Position numbers and translations under genes: made by a program. Shown here in pieces: positions 1 to 8,569 of a stretch of 64,000 bases of DNA. The first letter of the stretch is position 1. Every line of letters starts with the position of its first letter. Source of the stretch: Halomonas alkalisoli (GTDB taxonomy: Bacteria > Pseudomonadota > Gammaproteobacteria > Pseudomonadales > Halomonadaceae); the NCBI RefSeq assembly GCF_021412585.1, contig NZ_JAKCMI010000015.1, positions 1 to 64,000 on the forward strand, written 5' to 3'. The notes beneath the pieces were generated by a model. The model saw nothing but the letters and a program-made list of their open reading frames with translations, did not search any database and had not been told where the DNA came from.

Positions 1-152
1 ATGAGCTCTTGGCGAACCTGATAGCGAGCGGTGACGCTGAGCAACTCGAAAAAGCCATGGCCGAGCATCTTCAGGAGCCGGTCGAAACCATCTGCAATGC
101 CTGGGAAAAGGGAAGACAAATGTCGGCGCAAACGGCCGCCACAAACAGATAG
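1..152 (+). CDS. GntR-family regulator, C-terminal end (partial)
   Basis: This is the last 49 codons of a gene that begins before the window; it reads in the frame of base 3 and stops with TAG at 150-152. The visible peptide is helical and contains an I-A-S-G-D-A-E run followed by K-A-M-A-E-H-L, the typical last helices of the FCD ligand-binding domain of FadR/GntR regulators (usual pattern A-x-x-x-G-D-x-x-A-A-x-x-A-M-x-x-H-L). The DNA-binding domain is outside the window. By position it may control the ABC genes that follow, which is inference. With so little sequence, the family call is moderately secure only. Confidence 0.6.
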   Translation, partial: ELLANLIASGDAEQLEKAMAEHLQEPVETICNAWEKGRQMSAQTAATNR

Positions 153-238
153 GGGAAAGCTGAGTCGGTATAGTAGATGTCGAATAGGCGTGGCTAGCCA
201 CAATCACTCGCATAATCACAACTCAGAGGGATTTCAGG

Positions 239-1327
239 ATGCTTGCCAATCAAACAACTATGCAGCATCAGTTACGACCGGAGGTGTGTGCCCCGGTTCT
301 TGAAGTCGAACATCTTACCGTCGGTGTTCCTGGCGTCGGCGCCATCATCAATGATTTAAACTTGACGATTCAGCGCGGTGAGGTCCTGGCCCTGGTAGGC
401 GAATCCGGTTCTGGCAAGAGCATGACCGCGCGTAGCCTGATGCGCCTGATGCCCTCCGGCATCTCGATTCTCGAGGGATCGGTACGGGTTGGTGGGGAAG
501 AGGTGCTCTCCCTGTCCGAGGACAGTTTCAATAAACTCCGCGGATCCAGGATCGCGATGCTGTTTCAGCAGCCACACGTGATGCTGGATCCGACCTGTAC
601 GGTCGGTGCCCAGGCCGGTGAGGCGTTGCATGTCCACCAGCATCTTTCCGCCGAAGAAGAGCACGAACGGGTCGTCCAGTTATTCCGCGACGTGGGGATC
701 CCGGAGCCCGAAGAGCGGATGAAGTGCTATCCGCACCAGATGTCCGGGGGGATGGCGCAGCGCGTGATGATCGCCGCGGCACTGAGCGCCGAGCCCGACC
801 TGCTTATCGCCGATGAACCCACGACCGCGCTGGACGTCACCGTTCAGGCGCAGATCCTCCAGCTCCTGGATCGCAAGCGCCGGGAGAACAATCTTTCCAT
901 TCTACTGATTACACATGATCTGTCGGTTGTGTCGGCCATTGCTGACCGGGTCGCCGTGATGTACTCGGGAGAGATCGTGGAGCAGGGCACGACTGACGAG
1001 ATCCTGCACAGTCCCAAGCACCCCTACACCCAGTCGCTGATTCACTGTTCACTCCTGCAAGCCGATGAGTCGGGGGAACTGTATGCCATTCCGGGAAACC
1101 CCCCGGAACTGCTGTCGAAGATTCCGGGGTGCCGGTTCCGTTCGCGCTGTCAGGTCGCCGAAAAGTGGGGGCACCCTGAAGTCTGCTCACGGGTCGCCCC
1201 TCCGATGGTCGAGCATGATGGCCCCGGCTGCTGCGCGCGGTGCTGGGTCGGGGCATCAGGTGACATCCAGGCCCAGGCCATCAGGGTCTGTCAGTCCGAC
1301 GTGGAGGGTAACCATGAAGGCTGTTGA
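239..1327 (+). CDS. Oligopeptide/dipeptide-type ABC transporter ATP-binding protein (DppD-like)
   Basis: A 362-residue ATPase that would power uptake of peptides or similar solutes at the cytoplasmic face of an inner-membrane importer. Walker A (GESGSGKS) is at about 54-61, the Q-loop (FQQP) at 109-112, the signature motif (MSGGMAQR) at 168-175 and Walker B ([12 protein letters not shown]) at 188-199. The C-terminal part has the H-P-Y-T segment and the spaced cysteines of the OppD/DppD C-terminal domain. The chosen ATG has a purine-rich AGAGGG a few bases upstream. The next ATPase overlaps its 3' end by 14 bp, so the two are co-translated. No permease or binding protein lies between it and its partners in this window. 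Substrate unknown. Confidence 0.85.
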   Translation: MLANQTTMQHQLRPEVCAPVLEVEHLTVGVPGVGAIINDLNLTIQRGEVLALVGESGSGKSMTARSLMRLMPSGISILEGSVRVGGEEVLSLSEDSFNKLRGSRIAMLFQQPHVMLDPTCTVGAQAGEALHVHQHLSAEEEHERVVQLFRDVGIPEPEERMKCYPHQMSGGMAQRVMIAAALSAEPDLLIADEPTTALDVTVQAQILQLLDRKRRENNLSILLITHDLSVVSAIADRVAVMYSGEIVEQGTTDEILHSPKHPYTQSLIHCSLLQADESGELYAIPGNPPELLSKIPGCRFRSRCQVAEKWGHPEVCSRVAPPMVEHDGPGCCARCWVGASGDIQAQAIRVCQSDVEGNHEGC

Positions 1328-2363
1328 GAAACAAACCGACCCCACGGCGCCGATTCTCCGGATAGCGGATGCCGTCAAATACTATCCGTTGCGTGGAGGC
1401 CTACTACGCCAGCGTCGGCAGGTGCGGTCCGTTGATGGCATCAGCCTCTCGGTGGCGCCGGGCGAATCCCTGGGGCTGGTGGGCGAGTCGGGCTGCGGCA
1501 AGAGCACGCTGGCTCGGCTGATTCTCGGTATGTCGTCACTGACATCGGGCCATATCGATATCGATGGTATCGACGTCTCGTCGGCCGGGGGGAGCGAGCG
1601 CAAGCGTCTGCGGCGTACCGTTCAACTGGTGTTCCAGGATCCGTTCAGTGCGCTGGATCCTCGCATGACGGTAGGGCGCAGCCTGTATGCGCCGTTGTCC
1701 CAGAACCGGATCGGCACCCGGCCCGAGAGGCTGCAGCGGATCATCCGGGCCTTGAACGATGTCGGCCTGGATCCGAGCTTCATCGACCGCTTCCCCAGCC
1801 AGTGCTCCGGCGGTCAGTTGCAGCGGGTGGTGATCGCGCGGGCCCTGCTGCTCGAGCCGCAGGTGCTGGTGTGCGACGAGCCGACGTCGGCGCTGGACTC
1901 CTCCATGCGATCCCAGATCTTGAATCTCCTGGCATCGCTCAAGAAGCGCTACAACCTCACCCTGTTGGTCATCTCCCATGACCTGCGCGTGGTGCATTAT
2001 CTCTGCGAGCGAGTGGCCGTGATGTATCTGGGGCGCATCGTGGAAGTCGCCAAGAGCGAGGAGCTCTTCGAGAATCCGTTGCATCCCTATACCCGCTCGT
2101 TGATCAATTCGTCCATGCTCGAGGAGAAGGGGCTCGATGGGTGCACCATGGCACTTGGCGAGCCGCCGAGCCCGCTCGCCCCGCCGCCGGGCTGCAGTTT
2201 CCATCCTCGCTGTCCGATTGCGAGGCCAGAGTGCAGCCGTGGCCTCCCGGAGCTGATCACAACCAGTGATGGGCACCAGGTCCGCTGCCCCTACCACGCC
2301 GCCGATTCGCAGGAGAGTACCCCTGCCACTCGTGCAGACATCGCGTCAGTGGGATCCGGATAG
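1314..2363 (+). CDS. Oligopeptide/dipeptide-type ABC transporter ATP-binding protein (DppF-like)
   Basis: The second ATPase of the pair, 349 residues, expected to form a heterodimer with the preceding protein. Walker A GESGCGKST is at about 57-65 and Walker B VLVCDEPTSALD at 184-195. The signature reads CSGGQ (164-168), with Cys in place of the usual Leu/Ser. The C-terminal oligopeptide-transporter domain with the H-P-Y-T-R-S-L motif and a Cys-rich tail is present. The ATG at 1314 was preferred to upstream in-frame starts because GGAGGGTAACC directly precedes it and DppF proteins begin this way. An MFS gene follows after 11 bp. The permease partner must be encoded elsewhere or upstream of the window. 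Confidence 0.85.
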   Translation: MKAVEKQTDPTAPILRIADAVKYYPLRGGLLRQRRQVRSVDGISLSVAPGESLGLVGESGCGKSTLARLILGMSSLTSGHIDIDGIDVSSAGGSERKRLRRTVQLVFQDPFSALDPRMTVGRSLYAPLSQNRIGTRPERLQRIIRALNDVGLDPSFIDRFPSQCSGGQLQRVVIARALLLEPQVLVCDEPTSALDSSMRSQILNLLASLKKRYNLTLLVISHDLRVVHYLCERVAVMYLGRIVEVAKSEELFENPLHPYTRSLINSSMLEEKGLDGCTMALGEPPSPLAPPPGCSFHPRCPIARPECSRGLPELITTSDGHQVRCPYHAADSQESTPATRADIASVGSG

Positions 2364-2374
2364 AGGTACCGATC

Positions 2375-3706
2375 ATGTTCGAGCCACTGCGTGACTGGCG
2401 ATATCGCCGCCTGTTCTCGGCCCAGTGCATCGCGCTGCTGGGCACCGGCCTGACCACCATCGCCTTGGCACTGCTGGCCTTCGAGCTGGCGGAGGAGCGG
2501 GCAGGGGTGGTCATGGGCACGGCGCTGGCCATCAAGATGGGGGCCTATGTCGTTGTCGCTCCGCTGGCTCAGGCCTTTGCTGAACGCCTGCCCAGGCGCA
2601 TGGTGTTGATCCTGCTGGAGTTGCTGCGCGGTTTCGTGGTGCTTTCGCTGCCCTTCGTCACCGAGATCTGGCAGATCTACGTACTGATTTTTGCGCTGCA
2701 GTCGGCGTCGGCGGCGTTCACTCCGGCGCTTCAGGCCACGATTCCTGGCGTGTTGCGTGACGAGAAGCTCTATGTCAAGGGGCTCTCACTGACCCGGCTG
2801 GCACACGATCTGGAAAACCTCATGAGTCCGTTGCTGGCGGCCTATCTGCTGACCCTGGTCTCCTTTAACCTGCTGTTCTTGGGCACGGCCCTGGCACTGT
2901 TTGCGTCAGCCGTGATCATCGCGACGATCACTTTGCCGCGCTTCGAGCGTGCGCCGGAGCGAGCCTTCGCGACCCGCGTGCTGCGGGGGGCAAGGATATT
3001 TCTCAATACTCCCAGCCTTAAAGGGCTCACCGCCATTCATTTCGCCATCGCTGCAGGCGGCTCAATGGTGGCGGTAAATACGGTGGTTTTCGTGCAAGGC
3101 TCGCTGGGATTGGGGCAGCGGGACGTGGCACTCGTCATGGCATGCTTCGGCGCCGGCTCAATGGCAATGGCATTACTGGTGCCGCATCTGCTCAATCACG
3201 TGAAGGACCGAACCATCATGCTGGCAGGCTGCATCGTTACGGTGGTTGCATTGAGCATCGGCGTTGTAGCCCCGACCTCCCTGTCTAGCCTGCTGTTGCT
3301 GTGGCCTCTGCTGGGTATCGGCCTGGGTGCGGGGGTGACCATCGCTGGACGCGTGCTGATTCACTCGGCCAGGGAGGGCGATCGCCCAGCCATCTTCGCG
3401 GCACACTTTTCCATCGCCCATGCGGCGTGGCTGGTGACCTATCCCGTTGCCGGCATAGTGGGCGCGCGATTCGGCCTGGATGCGGCCTTCCTGATACTGG
3501 CTGTGCTGGCTGCGCTGGGCACCCTGCTGGCCATGTATGCCTGGCCGGCCGAACTCGTGCGGACGGTGGAGCATGAGCATGTCGACTTGTCCCCCGACGA
3601 TCCGCACCTGGCGGATGCTCATGGCGGGCGCCACGTACATCCAATCGTGATCGATGACCTGCATGGCACCTGGCCGACGGCAGGGGGCAGAGTGGAGCGT
3701 CTCTAA
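2375..3706 (+). CDS. MFS transporter (EntS/NreB-like) with His-rich C-terminal tail
   Basis: A 443-residue major facilitator protein with about 12 hydrophobic segments and the usual cytoplasmic loop around residues 195-215. It begins with M-F-E-P-L-R-D and resembles the enterobactin-exporter/NreB branch of MFS proteins, so an efflux role is likely. The last 45 or so residues are hydrophilic and rich in His and Asp (HEH, then DPHLADAHGGRHVH), suggesting a cytoplasmic metal-binding or regulatory tail. GAGGT precedes the ATG, and the 11-bp gap from the ABC ATPase suggests co-transcription. The substrate cannot be read from the sequence; metal or siderophore efflux is a guess based on the tail and the family. 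Confidence 0.75.
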   Translation: MFEPLRDWRYRRLFSAQCIALLGTGLTTIALALLAFELAEERAGVVMGTALAIKMGAYVVVAPLAQAFAERLPRRMVLILLELLRGFVVLSLPFVTEIWQIYVLIFALQSASAAFTPALQATIPGVLRDEKLYVKGLSLTRLAHDLENLMSPLLAAYLLTLVSFNLLFLGTALALFASAVIIATITLPRFERAPERAFATRVLRGARIFLNTPSLKGLTAIHFAIAAGGSMVAVNTVVFVQGSLGLGQRDVALVMACFGAGSMAMALLVPHLLNHVKDRTIMLAGCIVTVVALSIGVVAPTSLSSLLLLWPLLGIGLGAGVTIAGRVLIHSAREGDRPAIFAAHFSIAHAAWLVTYPVAGIVGARFGLDAAFLILAVLAALGTLLAMYAWPAELVRTVEHEHVDLSPDDPHLADAHGGRHVHPIVIDDLHGTWPTAGGRVERL

Positions 3707-4100
3707 GGGGGGCGCGTTCCTCACTGGCCTCATGTCGCTGTGGTCACGGCGCGCTGAGCACTGAATCGTTGCCGGCAACTGTCATTTTTCCTGGGCTAAG
3801 GAAAATACTGGAATTACTGCCATTCTCGCTAGCATTTTTGACATTTTCTCGTTGTCAGCCCCAGCAAAGCGGCAACTAATGCCGCAGCGTGAGCCGTATA
3901 CTGATGTCTCTATAGCAAATATCAGGCGGACCGCTGCTTTTATCAGCCTGGGGCGCTGGACCTAGTGCTCCGTTCGGGCTACAGGAAATCGGGCAGTGGC
4001 CGAGAAACGCTTTAAGGGCTTGAAGAGCACCTGGAGGCCTACGTTCTGCTCGGTTTCGGCCGACGTTCGATCATCCTGAAATCACATAAGGTTACCTGCT
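3707..4100. other. Intergenic region, probable promoter region for the oxidase gene
   Basis: A 394-bp gap with no supportable coding sequence. The stretch around 3780-3860 is clearly AT-richer than its surroundings and probably contains the promoter and regulator-binding sites for the downstream oxidase gene. No unambiguous -35/-10 pair could be picked. A weak purine run (ATAAGG, 4086-4091) lies before the GTG start at 4101. Confidence 0.4.
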
Positions 4101-5423
4101 GTGTCCCCATCGATAAAGTACATCCCAAGCGATGAGCATCTGCCTTCCTCTGCTGACGTCGTTATCATTGGTGGCGGCATCGTCGGCGCAACTGCAGCCT
4201 ATTTTCTGTCCAGGCGGGGCCTTTCCGTCGCCTTGATCGAGAAGGGCTATGTCGGCTGCGAACAATCGAGCCGCAACTGGGGCTGGTGCCGGCAGCAGAA
4301 CCGTGATGCCCGTGAAATGCCGATCTCCGGTCTGGCCATGCGACTTTGGGAAGAAATGACGGCGGAGATCGGTACCGATCTCGGATTTCGCCGCTGCGGC
4401 CTCAAGTACGCGACCGACGATGCCAAGCAGCTTGCCGAATGGGAGGCGTGGATGGATACGGCGCGCCAGTTCGACGTCAATACGCGGATACTGAGTCCCG
4501 CGGAGGCAACCTCTGCGATCCCGGCCGCAGGGCGGCAATGGCTGGGCGGTGTCCACTCCGTCGATGACGGCAAGGCGGAGCCCGCCATCGCGGCACCGGG
4601 AATTGCCGAGGGTGCACGCGCACATGGCGCCAGCATCCACCAAAACTGCGCCGCCTACGGTCTCGATATCACCAATGGCGCGGTGACGGGCGTGATCACC
4701 GAAAAGGGAATGATCCGTACCAATGCGGTTCTGTGTGCCGCGGGCGCCTGGGCATCGGCGTTCTGTCGGCGTCACGGGATTCGCTTCCCCCAGGCGAGTG
4801 TGCTTCAGAGCGCACTGCGTACGCGCCCGGCGGCGGACATTGGGGATGTCATCTACACGCCGGATTTTGCGCTTACCCGCCGCCTGGACGGCAGCTATAC
4901 GATGGCCATCAGTGGCAAGGCACGGCTTGAAATCACGCCCCAGGGCCTGCGCTTCGGGAAGGCCTTCCTGCCCATGTTCATCAAGCGGTTGGGCGCCATG
5001 GAGTTCGGCATCGGTAAATCCTTCATTCACGGCCCGGAGGGACTGGCAGGCTGGGGTTCGAGTACGCCCTCCACGTTCGAGCGCAACCGTGTGCTCGATC
5101 CCGCGCCCAGATCCGAAGCCATTGCCGAGATCCTCAAGCGGGTCAGAGCGCGCTTCCCGGCGCTGGCAAACATCGAAGTAGCCGAGACCTGGGGAGCCTA
5201 TGTGGATTGCACGCCCGACGCAGTGCCGGTGATCTCCGCCGTGGGTGAGGTGCCAGGCTTCTTCCTGGCGGCGGGGTGTTCGGGGCATGGCTTCGGCCTG
5301 GGCCCGGGGATCGGTCATCTGGCGGCTGACCTGGTCGCCAACGATAGACCCTGCGTCGATCCTAAGCCCTACAGCCTCTCGCGCTTGACTGATGGTTCCA
5401 AGGTGGAGGTTGGTGCGATTTAA
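4101..5423 (+). CDS. FAD-dependent amino acid/amine oxidase (DadA-like)
   Basis: A 440-residue DAO-family flavoprotein that would oxidise an amino acid or secondary amine to an imine or keto acid. The N-terminal Rossmann motif VVIIGGGIVGATAA spans about residues 20-33, followed by the acidic residue ending beta-2 (LIEKG). A C-terminal GxSGHGFGLGPG-type motif near residue 395 closes the FAD site. The frame starts at GTG 4101; the ADP-binding fold falls at the expected distance from this start. Unlike PuuB, which is represented by another gene at 10522, its FAD-proximal segment reads S-R-N-W-G-W. The downstream PLP enzyme and RidA suggest a role in D-amino acid or hydroxy-amino acid catabolism. 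Substrate not determined. Confidence 0.75.
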   Translation: MSPSIKYIPSDEHLPSSADVVIIGGGIVGATAAYFLSRRGLSVALIEKGYVGCEQSSRNWGWCRQQNRDAREMPISGLAMRLWEEMTAEIGTDLGFRRCGLKYATDDAKQLAEWEAWMDTARQFDVNTRILSPAEATSAIPAAGRQWLGGVHSVDDGKAEPAIAAPGIAEGARAHGASIHQNCAAYGLDITNGAVTGVITEKGMIRTNAVLCAAGAWASAFCRRHGIRFPQASVLQSALRTRPAADIGDVIYTPDFALTRRLDGSYTMAISGKARLEITPQGLRFGKAFLPMFIKRLGAMEFGIGKSFIHGPEGLAGWGSSTPSTFERNRVLDPAPRSEAIAEILKRVRARFPALANIEVAETWGAYVDCTPDAVPVISAVGEVPGFFLAAGCSGHGFGLGPGIGHLAADLVANDRPCVDPKPYSLSRLTDGSKVEVGAI

Positions 5424-5528
5424 CCCAGGCTAAGCGTGACCAGCGCTGCTTTGCGTCGCTGTCGCTTCACTTGCACCGTTTCTTGAACAGCTGCCACGCA
5501 GCGAAATGCAGCAGCAGGAGATGCAATA

Positions 5529-6692
5529 ATGGCGAGTCAGACTTTCGTGGAGAAAGCTACGCTTCAAACGCTCGAAACCCCGTGTCTGATCCTTGATGCG
5601 GACCGTATGGAGCGCAATGTCCGGCGTTTGAAGTCCCACCTGACTACCCTCGGGCCCCGGTTGAGGCCGCATCTAAAAACGGGGAAGTCGGTAGAGGTGG
5701 CCCGGCGGGTCATGATGAGCGATGCAGGGCCGGCAACGGTTTCGACGTTGAAGGAGGCGGAGCAATTCGCCGCCGCTGGTGTGCGTGACATCATCTATGC
5801 CGTCGGCATTGCACCCGGCAAATTGGGCCGGGTGCTGGCCTTGCGTGCTGCGGGTGTGGATATTGCCGTCATTCTCGACAGTGTCGAGCAAGCGCGCCTG
5901 GTTGCCGACGCTTCTCGCAAGTCGAACACCCGTATTCCCGCGCTGATCGAAATCGATTGCGATGGCCATCGTTCGGGCGTATTGCCGGACGAAACCGAAA
6001 GACTGGTGGAGATCGGCCGCGCCCTCCACGAGGAGGGGGCCGAGTTGCGCGGAGTGCTCACCCATGCCGGCGGTAGCTATTCCGCTCGGGGCCGAGATGC
6101 GCTCGAGCAGTGCGCCGAAGAGGAACGGGCGGGTGCGGTCAAAGCTGCAAAAGCCCTGCGTGAAGCAGGGGTGCCATGCCCCGTTGTCAGTGTCGGGTCC
6201 ACGCCCACGGCCCATTTCAGCCAGGACCTCACCGGTGTCACCGAAGTCAGGGCCGGCGTTTTCGTTTTCTTCGACCTGGTCATGTCAGGAATCGGCGTCT
6301 GCCAGGTCGAGGACATTGCTCTCTCGGTGCTGGCCACGGTCGTCGGGCACCAGCCGGAGAAGGGATGGATTCTCGTCGATGCGGGCTGGATGGCCATGTC
6401 GCGGGATCGCGGCACCGCTAAACAGGAGCTCGACCAGGGGTACGGTCTGGTCTGCGACGTGCACGGCAAGCCTTATGACGACCTGATCGTGGCGGATGCC
6501 AATCAGGAACACGGTGTCATCGCCCTGCGCCCCGGTTCAAAGAGCACCCTTCCCGATCTGCCGATCGGTGCCCGGGTTCGCATCCTGCCCAATCACGCCT
6601 GTGCCACCGGCGCCCAGCATGACGGCTATCATGTGGTTCGCGACGGTTCCGATGTCATTGAGGCCGAATGGCCGCGATTTGGAGGCTGGTGA
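5529..6692 (+). CDS. DSD1-family PLP enzyme (D-serine dehydratase / D-threonine aldolase-like)
   Basis: A 387-residue fold-type III PLP enzyme: an alanine-racemase-like N-terminal barrel and a D-serine dehydratase-like C-terminal domain. The PLP lysine lies in RPHLKTGK (K50 by the family's H-x-K-T motif). A zinc-binding NHACAT motif is near the end (H356, C358), as in eukaryotic-type D-serine dehydratase and D-threonine aldolase. The start at 5529 has GGAG about 10 bp upstream. The stop codon overlaps the RidA start (TGATG). Because RidA hydrolyses 2-aminoacrylate, the coupling favours a dehydratase making an enamine over an aldolase, though sequence alone does not settle it. Confidence 0.75.
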   Translation: MASQTFVEKATLQTLETPCLILDADRMERNVRRLKSHLTTLGPRLRPHLKTGKSVEVARRVMMSDAGPATVSTLKEAEQFAAAGVRDIIYAVGIAPGKLGRVLALRAAGVDIAVILDSVEQARLVADASRKSNTRIPALIEIDCDGHRSGVLPDETERLVEIGRALHEEGAELRGVLTHAGGSYSARGRDALEQCAEEERAGAVKAAKALREAGVPCPVVSVGSTPTAHFSQDLTGVTEVRAGVFVFFDLVMSGIGVCQVEDIALSVLATVVGHQPEKGWILVDAGWMAMSRDRGTAKQELDQGYGLVCDVHGKPYDDLIVADANQEHGVIALRPGSKSTLPDLPIGARVRILPNHACATGAQHDGYHVVRDGSDVIEAEWPRFGGW

Positions 6693-7099
6693 TGAGCGAT
6701 AATAACCCGTCCGAGATTGCAACAGTCCTGACTGATCAGGCGCCTGTGCCGGCCGGCCACTATGTCCAGGCCACGGTCTATGGCGGGATGGTCTATGTGT
6801 CGGGCCAGTTGCCGGTTCGCCCCGGCGGCACCCACGCTCCCGAAGCCTCTTTCCAGGATCAGGCACGGCAGGCGCTGGACAATCTGCTGGCGGTGGTCAG
6901 GGCTGCCGGCAGCTCACCGGAACGCCTTTTGAAGGTAACCGCGTATATTGCCGGCGTGGAGAATTGGCCGCATTTTAATTCGGTCTATGCCGACGTTCTC
7001 GGCGACATCAAGCCGGCCCGGGCCGTGGTGCCCGTTCCCGAGCTTCATTACGGCTATTTGGTGGAAATCGACGCTGTCGCGGCAGTCGATTCAAAATAA
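6692..7099 (+). CDS. RidA/YjgF-family enamine/imine deaminase
   Basis: A 135-residue RidA-family protein. It would hydrolyse reactive enamine/imine intermediates (for example 2-aminoacrylate) to keto acids and ammonia, protecting PLP enzymes. The family's catalytic Arg is present in K-P-A-R-A (about R110) and the E-I-D-A-V-A segment follows. The ATG at 6692 was chosen over an upstream in-frame ATG because it has GGAGG at 6681 and overlaps the preceding stop as TGATG. It is translationally coupled to the DSD1-family enzyme, a likely producer of its substrate. Its end lies 1 bp from the end of the convergent M20 gene. Confidence 0.88.
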   Translation: MSDNNPSEIATVLTDQAPVPAGHYVQATVYGGMVYVSGQLPVRPGGTHAPEASFQDQARQALDNLLAVVRAAGSSPERLLKVTAYIAGVENWPHFNSVYADVLGDIKPARAVVPVPELHYGYLVEIDAVAAVDSK

Positions 7100-7100
7100 A

Positions 7101-8261
7101 TCAGGTCGCCAGGTGGCGTTCGGCGAGCGCCACATGCAGGCGAATTCCGGTTGCCAGGACATCGTCGTTGAAATCGTAACGGGGATGGTGCAGCGGTACC
7201 TCCGCACTGCTACGGCCTTGGCCCAACCAGATATAAGCGCCCTTGCATGCGTTTAGCATGAATGCGAAATCCTCCGAGGTGAAGGCCGGTTCCGGTGCGA
7301 GTTCGGCTCGGGCGACAGAGGCCGCAGCGGTCAGTGCCTCGTCGGCGGCATCCGCGTCGTTGACCGTTGCCGGGTAGTAGCGATTGTAGGTCACGGCCAT
7401 GCGTGTGCCGCTGGCCAGGGCCACGCCCGCGGCGACTTGCCGCAGGGCTTCCTCGATCCTGTCCTGCACCGCGCTATCGAAGGTGCGGACCGTGCCGACA
7501 ACCCGGACCGTAGCGGGAAGGACGTTGTGCGAATTTCCTCCTGCAATCTGGGTGACCGAGAGCACCGCCGTGGACATCGGTGGAATCCGGCGTGATACCA
7601 GCCCGTTGAGCTGGGTGACGAGGTCGCTTGTCGCCAGGATCGCGTCCGGTGTCTTGTGCGGCATTGCGGCATGGGCGCCGCGCCCCTTAATCAGGATCTC
7701 GAACTTGTCGGCTGCCGCCATGATCGGCCCCGGCCGTGTCGAAACCGTCCCGGCCGGAAGATCCGGCCAGTTGTGGAAGGCGAAAATCCGGTCGCAGGGG
7801 AACCGCTCGAACAAGCCATCCTCGACCATGGCCCGGGCACCAGCGTGCCCTTCTTCGGCCGGCTGAAAAATGAAATGCACGGTACCGTCGAAGCGACGGG
7901 TACGCGTCAGCTGTTGGGCGGCGCCCAGCAGCATCGCCATATGTCCGTCATGACCGCAACCATGGAAGACACCCATGTTCTGGCTGGCGTAGGGCAGGCC
8001 GGTCTCCTCGTGCATAGGTAGTGCGTCCATGTCGGCGCGCAAGCCGATGGTACGATCGGAATCGCCCACCTTCAGGGACGCGACGACACCGGTGCCGCCG
8101 ATGCCCGTGTGAACCTCCAGCCCGAGCTGGCGCAGAGCCTCGGCTATCTTGCCCGCCGTACGGTGTTCCTCATAGGCGAGTTCGGGGTTGGCATGCAGGT
8201 CATGGCGAAACGACACCAGCGGCGCCAACAGGTCATCGATTTCCGATGCTTTGTAAGACAT
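7101..8261 (-). CDS. M20D-family amidohydrolase (hippurate hydrolase / aminoacylase-like)
   Basis: A 386-residue dinuclear zinc amidohydrolase that would release an amino acid from an N-acyl or amide conjugate in the cytoplasm. Motifs: GLRADMDALP at about 73-82, the metal-binding HGCGHDGH at 100-107, QPAEEG at 133-138 with the catalytic Glu, and the lid-domain stretch GRGAHAAMPH near 193-202. Length is typical of the HipO/IAA-hydrolase subfamily. It is transcribed against the RidA gene and ends 1 bp from it. In a cluster with amino acid oxidases and acetyltransferases, deacylation of an N-acyl amino acid is a reasonable inference. Substrate unknown. Confidence 0.85.
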   Translation of the reverse strand: MSYKASEIDDLLAPLVSFRHDLHANPELAYEEHRTAGKIAEALRQLGLEVHTGIGGTGVVASLKVGDSDRTIGLRADMDALPMHEETGLPYASQNMGVFHGCGHDGHMAMLLGAAQQLTRTRRFDGTVHFIFQPAEEGHAGARAMVEDGLFERFPCDRIFAFHNWPDLPAGTVSTRPGPIMAAADKFEILIKGRGAHAAMPHKTPDAILATSDLVTQLNGLVSRRIPPMSTAVLSVTQIAGGNSHNVLPATVRVVGTVRTFDSAVQDRIEEALRQVAAGVALASGTRMAVTYNRYYPATVNDADAADEALTAAASVARAELAPEPAFTSEDFAFMLNACKGAYIWLGQGRSSAEVPLHHPRYDFNDDVLATGIRLHVALAERHLAT

Positions 8262-8569
8262 TGTTCGGCCTCTTTCGGGCGGCTTCAGTCAAGTTCCGCT
8301 ACCCGATCTTTGCCCGTTGCCGGTAAGGAATCGAATAGGGAATCGTCGATGTTCACAGTGCGTAGTCGCTACTTCTTATCATGCACGAGAGCCGCGTCGA
8401 TATCTTGCCAATGTCGGGTGAATTTATGGCATTTTCTACTGTTCGCTTCCTGAAATAAGCAGCCCATGCCGCAAGGCTGGAGTAAAGTTGTCGGTATCGA
8501 AAAGCACTTGCTTAATTCGCGCTTAACGCGGCTCCCTATGCCGATGAGGGCAAGAAAAGGAGACCTAGA
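8262..8569. other. Intergenic divergent promoter region
   Basis: 308 bp between the divergent amidohydrolase (minus) and the first GNAT gene (plus). No coding sequence is supported. An AT-richer stretch near 8408-8455 with short T-runs is the best candidate for a regulator-binding region (an Lrp-type regulator is encoded at 15139), but no convincing site can be named. AAGGAG at 8556-8561 is the GNAT ribosome-binding site. Confidence 0.4.

Noticed and set aside
31..303. Open frame of 90 codons at the window start
   Set aside because: It runs across the end of the GntR-type reading frame and into the ABC ATPase gene; basic, low-complexity translation without homology features.
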